From Welwitschia mirabilis (taxonomy: Eukaryota > Gnetophyta > Gnetopsida > Welwitschiales): 41,443 bases of DNA. The translations under genes were made by a program, and so were the position numbers. The notes under the pieces were generated by a model. The model made no database searches, was not told the origin of the DNA, and saw only the letters and a program-made list of their open reading frames with translations. This document shows, piece after piece, positions 34,501-41,443 of this stretch; the first letter of the stretch is position 1, and the number at the start of each line of letters is the position of its first letter. The stretch covers positions 234,638,060 through 234,679,502 of the forward strand of contig JBOZIK010000001.1 in assembly GCA_051453625.1 (NCBI GenBank), given 5' to 3'.

Positions 34501-35760
34501 GATTTAAGATCTAGAAAAGGAAAAATATATGCATTTCTCATTAAATATACCATGCCATTATCCCTAGAAATGACATTAAAAAGTTAATCGAGCCCTACTT
34601 TTCCAAATAAAAACTAAGGCATTTATTATAAAAGGTTTCAGTGTTATTCTCTTCTCAGAGATAATTATGATAAAAATATAGTAAAGCACATACTTTTAAA
34701 CTAGCATAAATATTAAAGTAACTTCAAAAGTAAGAATGATAAAGAAGAACGTAATGGATGAGAGATAGAAATGGACTTAGCACTTAAATACTAGCATCAA
34801 TGTTTCAATAAACATAAGATTTTCATTCAATGAATATTGTAAGTTTCTTATTAAACCCTAAGTGCACTAAATTCATTATAGCTTAGACCGTGGTGATATT
34901 ATCTTATTCACTACATTAGTAGTGGCTTTGATCCTTCACATCTTATTCATAAGCATGATAAGTAGGGAGCAAAATCAAGGAACCATCAAATGAGTTTAAG
35001 CTATAAAACTCAAACATGAAGCAAAAAGGATTTAGTTAAAAAATAAGAATAACTTGATGGAAATGTAGCTTTAAATCAAGCATTAAGGTTATGAAATAAA
35101 TCACGGATAAAATTAAGAAATGGAAACTACTTCATTATTAACTAAAAAGGAAATTACAATACATTGAAGAAGAAATTCTTAAGATTGATATGCAAGCCTC
35201 AAACTAGTCTTAAGACTAGTCCATCTAATGGAGAAAAACTAGAAAGGCATAAAAGAAGTATCCTTCCTTCAAAGGTAAATGCTCTCCTTGATTGATGATT
35301 TTGAATGATATGAAGTAAAGTGCTTATCCCTTCTTATAGGTAAAACTAGGGATAGGATTTTTAATACATTAGGGCTTTTCTAGTTTAAGTTATTATAATA
35401 AAATTAGTCATTTTACAATGAGGGATAACTATGAATTCTAGTGTAGTAAATGATTAGGATCATAACTTAGATTTGATCACTTTTTTATGATTACTTTAGA
35501 ACATAATTTTAGCAGTAAGATTTCTTAGATGACCACTATTGCCATATAAGTAACCAACTCTATCAATGTTTTATGTAGGAATACCTTCATATTTTGGCAT
35601 AAGCTCTAGAATATAGTTAAAAACTTAAAAAATCCATAGAAAAACATATAATTTCAAGTATGACATTAAAAAGATAGAGTACATGTTTTTATGATTAAAA
35701 TAGTTACTTTAATGTCTTCACTATGATAAACTGGAATTATATATGATTAACTTTGTAGTA

Positions 35761-36600
35761 CGATGTCCAGATCTAAACTAAGGAAAAAACTTAATTATCA
35801 TTCCTCCTCAGGGATTACATTGGGTATTAGCTAGAATTATACTAACTTTAATCTTAATGCAAGTTACAAAAAGTAAAGAAAAGAGAGGAAAATGATGAAG
35901 TCTGGAGTTGAGTTTAAATTTGTCTTTAGATGACAAGGAAGAAAACTAGTGCAAAGGTATCACCAATTTATCCAAAGCAGTTCTTTATTCCAATGTTATC
36001 TAATTGCCTTTCTATAAAATAATCAAAACCATCAAGTTCTTTTAGTCTAATTCATGAGGCATTATCTCATCCACCATATAATAAATGATAAATTCAACTA
36101 ACAATTAAGTCTTAAATAACAATAGAAAGTAAGAACTCATAAAGTAATCAAGATCTATCAAATTCAAAGAATAAGTAATAAAAAGAAATTTACATAACTA
36201 AATTAAACTTGATAATTAAAGAAGTAAAGTAAGCACCCTAATTATGATATTACTCATCAATCAAAATATCAAATAAAAACATTTTTTGTAGTATAGAAAG
36301 AATGACTTTACATAGAAGAAAGAAAGAAGCAAGAAGAACTCTTCAGTAATCCTTAAAGGCTAGCTCACTTCCCCAAAGAGTTACCTAGAACGCCATTACA
36401 AGTCAATGCTCTAAAGTGTTCAATTTCTCCAAGGCAAAGATGAATATAATGAAGGGTTTAAGTCAATGCTAGTACCTTAGTAAAAAGTTGATTAAACATG
36501 AATAAATTCTATGTGTCAAAAGCATGTCAAGTGTGTAAACAATATAACTTAAAAATTTTATGGTTGATTTTATGTAATTAAGACATCAAAGTGAAAAAGT
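35761..36600 (+). repeat. Partial third F unit
   Basis: The part near 36240-36480 (AAGAAGAACTCTTCAGTAATCC, then CCAAGGCAAAGATGAATATAAT and GAAGGGTTTA) matches the equivalent part of unit I at 31186-31310. The opening box and ORF are absent. The right end runs into a gap. Confidence 0.5.
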
Positions 36601-36700
36601 NNNNNNNNNNNNNNNNNNNNNNNNNNNNNNNNNNNNNNNNNNNNNNNNNNNNNNNNNNNNNNNNNNNNNNNNNNNNNNNNNNNNNNNNNNNNNNNNNNNN
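36601..36700. other. Assembly gap, 100 N
   Basis: Exactly 100 N, size unknown. It cuts off the copia gag at 36701 and the third F unit at 36600, so the boundary between them is not visible. Confidence 0.98.
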
Positions 36701-36924
36701 TCAGTGGTAGTCCATTGATTTTAAAATTTCAGAACTAAAGTGGTATTACTATTAGCATCTATTTTTGATAACATAAACACAAAATAACCCTTATAGATAA
36801 AATCTTCTATATCTACATCTAGGAATCTAAGAAAAATTCTCATTCTAGCTTTCCAATACATATAGTTTGACCCCTCAAACATGGATGGATTACTGATGGA
36901 AAAACCATCAAAGGGATTACTCAT
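36701..36924 (-). pseudogene. Ty1/copia gag, N-terminal fragment
   Basis: A clean 67-codon frame starts at 36924 and reads MSNPFDGFSISNPSMFEG, then SNYMYWKARMRIFLRFLD. This is the conserved N terminus of plant copia gag, which forms the element particle. The frame stops at 36721 and the rest lies in the gap. The start is supported by position: about 65 bp inside from the LTR end (36991), with a primer site between. A normal gag is several hundred residues, so this is a truncated piece. Confidence 0.85.
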
Positions 36925-36976
36925 TATAGGGTTCTAAAGTCTAGATCAGTTAAAATATAAAGAAGGACTTAACTTA

Positions 36977-36988
36977 GTTCTAATACCA
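36977..36988 (-). other. Copia primer-binding site
   Basis: GTTCTAATACCA is the reverse complement of a Met-tRNA primer site with two mismatches (GCTCTGATACCA). It lies two bases from the LTR boundary. Confidence 0.65.
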
Positions 36989-36990
36989 AT

Positions 36991-38545
36991 TAATAGGATC
37001 GAGAACCCTAGAGGGGTGATGAATAGGTTCTTTAAAAATTAACTAAATAAACTCAATATATAATAAACACTTACTCAAAATAAATTGCTAATAAATTCAT
37101 ACATGTAAGGAAAAAAACTAAAAGTATTTAAAGTAGTGAAACTAATAGAAAACATAAAATACTAGATAGATGCATGTAGGATTCTACAGTGGTTCGAGAA
37201 ACCCCCTACTCCATTCTTAATGATTAGCTTATCACCAAGATTGATTCAAATCTTTGTTACTCTTCAAGGTATTTTGGGTTCACCTATAACCTTTTAAAAA
37301 AAAAATTTATAGGCTAAGTCTTAATCTTTCTAATTGACCTTTGTAAGATAAGCTTCAACCTTTCAACAAACTTTTGTAGGCTAACTCTCAATCTTTTGTA
37401 ATGTAACATAGTGATAAAATAATGCGAAGATGTATAGATATCACTCATTCTTTAGTACAACGATTTTGATAGAGCTCTTCTTCTGTAGATAATACAACAA
37501 ATGAAGCACTAGATCTTGACCTTGAAAGTATGAATATAGCAAATGACAGATCTTCCTTGGTCAAAATCACAAAGCCAAGATGCTATAATAAATATCATAA
37601 TATTTAGTCTATTGATTAAAATTTAAAAAGTCTTTTTAGTCATCTCTCTCTTGGCTATTTATATTGAAAGGCTTTTAGGATTTATCAATAGCTATAAATG
37701 ACTAGAAAATAGATATCTAACAAATACATAATGAATATAAAACTGATAGAAAATTTTCATTCTATTCTAGCTAGTTAACCCCTTAAAAAGTCTGGATGAC
37801 CCCACATGGTGCTATGACTTACATAGATTACTCGAATGAAGTTTTTTGTTATCCTAGGTTCTTATGGTTCCATGTCTATTTAATCCCTTAAGATCTAGTC
37901 AACTCCTATTCAATTGCTCATGATTTAGTCCAGTTACACTCTAGTCCTACTAAAATATTATTCTAATTTCATGCATTAGGTCCAGTCAATCCCTTTAGGT
38001 GTCTGGTTAACCCTATGATGATTGGCTCAAGAATATCAGCTACACAGTGTTCAACTTCTATCAACCCCTTCAAAGGTCTAGTCAACTTCTTAATAATTGG
38101 TTCAAGAATACTATTCCCACATTTACATATCTGATTGACCCCATTAAAAGTTTGATAATCCCTTCTCATTCAGATCAAGGATACTATTATCAACTTCACA
38201 AATTTAGTTGATTCCATCAAAGGTCTAGTTGACTCCTTATCATTTGTTTTAGGAATACTGACTCTCAATATCACATGTCTGATTGATTGCATTAGTAATC
38301 TGATCAACCCCTTTGAATTTAATTCAATTCTAAAAGTATGTTGTAGATGCAGTCAACCCCTTGAAAGTACAGTTAATACCTCAAAAGGGTAAGTGAACTT
38401 GAAAGCTTTTAGTGATCATATTTTGACATTCATAACTTTAGTATCTAACCTATAAGTGGTTCATATTTTCTGCATAAAATATATAAAATTTGCTATACAT
38501 AAAACATTAGTTTGACATCAATTAATAAAACATAATATAATAATC
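36991..38545 (-). mobile_element. Ty1/copia LTR, copy 2
   Basis: Its reversed 3' end is TAATAGGATCGAGAACCCTA (TG changed to TA). It aligns with 26130-27645 throughout, including the tandem GTCGACC-type repeats (37800-38400) and CTCTCTCTTGGCTATTTATA. On the left it has a primer site and gag, so it acts as a 5' LTR for that element. On the right it adjoins sequence like the 3' end of another minus-strand copia interior, so it may also be that element's 3' LTR. Confidence 0.8.
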
Positions 38546-39180
38546 TTCTCTATTGACATTGATGGCAAATAATACTTAGTTGTAAACATATTTAAAACTG
38601 AGAAAATACCCCCTTACAAAATGCCTATTATTGTTTGCAAAATATTTATCCTTTTAAAATCAATTCAAGATATTTTGATAAGTCAAATTTTGTGCAAAAA
38701 TAAAGACAATCTAAGGTGCACATTTGAAGATTTAAGAATACAATATTTATAAAAAGCATAATTTGATCACATAAACTATTTAACATTTTGATCATTAACA
38801 ATTTTAGAGTTCATTTCTAATATGGGGTAACAATTTTTGAATCTACGGGATAACAACATTTAAATCTTTAATATTTAGCATATTAAATAATTGAAGTACA
38901 TATAAAAATTTGATTTGTACTTTAAAAGCTTTGAGACAAAGATTTGACACAAATTAGAGAGTATAAAACAATTGCATTTTGATTCCATTAAACATAAGCA
39001 TTAAAAAATAAAAGTACTCATCAAGAGCATACTACATCTGAAGGCATAAGTAACAAATAATAAACAACTAATTCTCTCCCTTTTTGACATCAATGATAAA
39101 GGAAAAAACAAAAGCACATAAGCAAAACATAATCAAAAGAGAAAAATTTTAATCGAACTCCTTCTCTTATTTTTTTTCTA
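38546..39180 (-). other. Copia 3' interior end, probable untranslated region
   Basis: Two places (38551-38578 and 39070-39095) read on the minus strand as ATTTGCCATCAATGTCAATAG and CCTTTATCATTGATGTCAAA followed by AAGGGAG. Both resemble the 3' end signature of SIRE-type copia elements, before the polypurine tract and 3' LTR. No gene is seen. The two diverged copies suggest a local duplication. Confidence 0.4.
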
Positions 39181-39189
39181 TTCAGAATC

Positions 39190-40176
39190 TTCTTCTTATT
39201 CATCTTCTCCTATGCATGTTGAGTTAGTGACCTCTGTTAAAGTGTCAGTAATGTTGTACCTAGCTTCTATGAGGAATTCCTTCATATATTTAGTATGGAA
39301 ATCAATCCATCTCAGTTTGCAAGAGTCTCATTAGGAGAGCCTTTCTTTTGGAGCCAGTGAATTTAAAGAATTCCTAGAAGGGGAAACGATGTGCATGTGG
39401 AAAAGTGTTGCATGCCTAATGGGTGCCATGGTTAGATGGTTTCAAGATTAGGATGAAAAAATACACAAAAATAACAACACAAATTTATGATAAGTACAGA
39501 GTAGGGTAAGGCCCCCTATGGTACTCCAACTAAGTGACCATATTCTTTATATGATGATAGGAGCATCAATAGAATTCTTAGTCCCTATCAAATACATTAG
39601 ATATTCTGTGGAGCTAGAGGCCTTATCATGATATCTCACTAATGGTAGAAAGTTATAAGTAAAATCAAATGAAGAAAATTATACTTGAGTGTAAGAAAGG
39701 AAGTCGAAATGGTGTGTTTCCAAGTGTGAGTCTTACCATAGATCTCTCTTGTTACTGCTGACTTATCTTTTATGGTATTATAAAGAGGATAAAATTATTT
39801 ATAGTCACATCTAAAAAGATCAGTAAGATTAAAGATGAGTTTTGTAGTAACACTATCGCTTCCCCAAAACAAGGGTTTTAAGAGTTCCTGAATCACGATC
39901 ATAAGTTACATTACAATAAAGCATACAAATAAGAAAAGGATAAGTGAAAATAAAGACATCTAGGCAATAGTCAAGATCCTTATTTCTTACAAGTTGAATT
40001 ACCTACCTAAGCTATCTAATCTCTGAAGTTATCACAAACCATTCTTGATAAATAGACTTCTTTTTGAACTTCTCTAAAGATTTCTCAATATCTTACTCAG
40101 AAATCCCTTGATATAAGATAGTAGGATATCTTACTAGAGTTTTCTTGACCCTCTTCCTTGAGGATATTTTAGCCAT
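39190..40176 (-). pseudogene. Decayed retroelement ORF, 'putative plant transposon' type
   Basis: From a Met at 40176 the minus strand reads MAKISSRKRVKKTLVRYPTI, then DIEKSLEKFKKKSIYQEW and TLKTLVLGK, then after a frame change LIFNLTDLFRCDY, and further on a stretch with EYLMYLIGTKNSIDAPII. The order resembles proteins annotated as putative plant transposon domain, which often occur as extra ORFs in large plant LTR elements. Their function is not established. Several stops and at least one frameshift break it. It sits between copia pol remnants and the copia LTR, on the same strand, as an extra 3' ORF would. The family call is from memory of the pattern and should be tested by search. Confidence 0.5.
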
Positions 40177-40639
40177 TTATACCTTCTTCAAGAGTCTGAA
40201 AGCAAGAAAAATAAGAGAGAATCACTAAATCTGAGAGAAAAGCTTTAGAGTTGAAAGAAAAAGATCTAGATTTTAGAGATAGAAAGGGCTAAAACATAAT
40301 GAAATCAAATCAAGTGCCTCTTTATTTTATAAATATGGTGAAATAGGGTGATTTGAAGAATGAAATAAAGTCCACTGATGATACTTCCACACTATAATCT
40401 ATCAGGTCTAGTCAATCCATCAAGATGTAAGTCTATAGTATAAGAAGAGGTCTGGGTGATCAAGCTTTCATGTTGGTCGATTGATTACATCCAGTCAATC
40501 AAATCATTGAATTTAGTCGATTGCCTTACAATTAGCTAAAGAATGATGAGTTAACCCCAGTTCATGTTTGTGATTAATAAGAAAGTTATAGATATGAGAT
40601 TTTACATTAGAATTTTCTAGAAAACATTTAGTTCTAATG
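40177..40639 (-). other. Junction region where the rest of copia pol is missing
   Basis: No gene is seen. There are several TAGTCGATTG/CAGTCAATC-like motifs near 40405-40530 that resemble the LTR repeat cores. Integrase core, reverse transcriptase and RNase H should lie in or near this interval but are absent, so a large deletion is likely here. Confidence 0.45.
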
Positions 40640-41443
40640 AAATTTAAGCTAATGTTTCCATTTTAAACATTTTAGTTCACATGATTTAACTAATTATTAC
40701 ACAAATTTACATGAGCATCTATTCTATAAACATTATCTACTTAATTTAATATAAGATCAATAACATTTGATTTTACATGCACAATTTCACACTTCAATTT
40801 TTTAAAAACTATTTTACAATCTTTGTTACATAATCGACTAATTCTTAATAAGTTATGTTTCAAACTGTTCACATATAATACATTATTAACTTTAAGTAAC
40901 TTATCTTATTTGATGTATTTGATACCTTTTATTCTTGCCTTTTCATTATTTTCAAAAGTAACATCTCCTTCATTAATACTTCTCAAGTGTTAAAAACTTA
41001 ATCTTTCTCCCATTGTGTGTCTTAAACATTCACTATCTATGTACCAGCTATTTTCACTTTATCCTTTGAGATTTTTGTATTAAAATACTTTTAAGGTTGT
41101 TATCTCTTACCCAATTAGTCTTGTTAGACTTATGTGATACACTTCTTTTAGGAACAAATTTAAATGACAAAGAATTCACTAAATCTGAAAAAAGAATTAA
41201 CTTCCTAATATTGCAAAATAACTTTGAATGCCTAGTTTTACCATAAAATTTATAAGAAACTCTAGAAGTAAACTCACATTACCTATTTACTTGTTCTTGT
41301 GGATTTTGTAAAATGAATCCAATACTTAATTTGTCTTTAATAAATTTTCAAACTTTAAGCATCTCCTCTAACTTAGAAGAACCACCAAAAAATTTATTAA
41401 CAAAGAAAGATAGATATTTTACCTATGATAAGAGATTGAAGTT
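40640..41443 (-). pseudogene. Ty1/copia gag end, protease and pre-integrase remnant
   Basis: Read leftwards from the window edge: LEEMLK and IGFILQ-like pieces of the gag C-terminal part (about 41390-41290), then YKFYGKTRHSKLFC, a zinc knuckle with both leading Cys changed to Tyr (about 41204-41256). Next comes SWYIDSECLRHTMGERLSF (about 41055-40995), the protease region with the usual DSG-type triad changed to DSE. VNNVLYVNSLKHNLLRISRL (about 40880-40820) is the GAG-pre-integrase block, and NVYRIDAH is a last trace near 40730. Frameshifts and stops interrupt it. Further upstream parts lie outside the window. Confidence 0.85.

Larger units (their letters stand above)
31944..35760 (+). repeat. 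F unit II (about 3.8 kb)
   Basis: It begins AGGGGTCATTGGTTCATTAGC and repeats the landmark order of unit I: CAATGATTATACAAATAATAG (32385), decayed ORF (32690-33500), module (34340-34500), the stretch at 34860-34975 that matches 30780-30900, a reduced tail, and TTTTATGTAGGAATACC (35570). The unit I minisatellite is not preserved here. Minus-strand open frames at 31973 and 32362 show no recognisable features. Confidence 0.65.

Noticed and set aside
37969-38169. A 66-codon minus-strand frame with internal repeats
   Set aside because: It is the translation of the tandem GTCGACC-type units in the copia LTR. The repeated residues follow the DNA repeat.
1-41443. A host gene or a new multi-gene system
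   Set aside because: Every long conserved protein trace belongs to a retroelement or to repeat F. I found no frame with plausible splice structure or a recognisable cellular protein. The AT-rich background makes small exons hard to see, so a short or remote exon cannot be excluded.

Overview
The window is AT-rich (roughly 70 % or more A+T by eye) eukaryotic nuclear DNA made almost entirely of old, nested and decayed transposable elements. The families point to a flowering plant: a Ty3/gypsy chromovirus-type pol remnant, SIRE/Maximus-like Ty1/copia pieces with initiator-Met-tRNA primer sites, and a very long-LTR element of LARD type. The species cannot be named from this sequence. I found no intact host gene, rRNA, functional tRNA or CRISPR array. 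Nearly every open frame over 60 codons is a chance frame, a microsatellite or a run of N.

Layout. 1-63 is a TG microsatellite and 64-910 holds a possible fragment of a repeat called F here. 910-9540 is a double palindrome of one unrecognised repeat (A): a forward arm, a reverse arm and another forward arm, with about 1.4 kb of internally duplicated spacer in the second centre. 9545-10385 is the tail of an F unit in reverse orientation. 10386-24567 is one large minus-strand LTR element with 4.8-kb LTRs and a 2.9-kb interior holding only a decayed gag; it interrupts that reversed F unit, which resumes at 24568-25370. Its left LTR is itself interrupted at a TG tract by a plus-strand Ty3/gypsy remnant (RNase H, integrase, pol tail; 10882-13221).

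25371-27645 carries a copia reverse-transcriptase scrap abutting a copia LTR. 27833-36600 is a head-to-tail array of F units: two nearly complete (about 4 kb each) and one partial. Both complete units carry the remains of the same unrecognised minus-strand protein. 36701-41443 is copia again: a gag start, a 1.55-kb LTR, an additional ORF of the putative plant transposon domain type, and gag-end, protease and pre-integrase remnants running off the right edge. The central LTR serves elements on both of its sides.

There are four assembly gaps (3127-3700, 13222-13321, 16476-16575, 36601-36700). Three are exactly 100 N, so their true sizes are unknown. Comparison of the two long LTRs suggests that the third hides about 1.1 kb.

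Nothing here works together as a living pathway. The interest lies in the nesting history, the unidentified F protein, the tRNA-like segments and duplicated primer sites of the long-LTR element, the palindromes and a 161-bp Z-DNA-prone tract. All homology statements come from reading by eye; percentages and boundaries are approximate.
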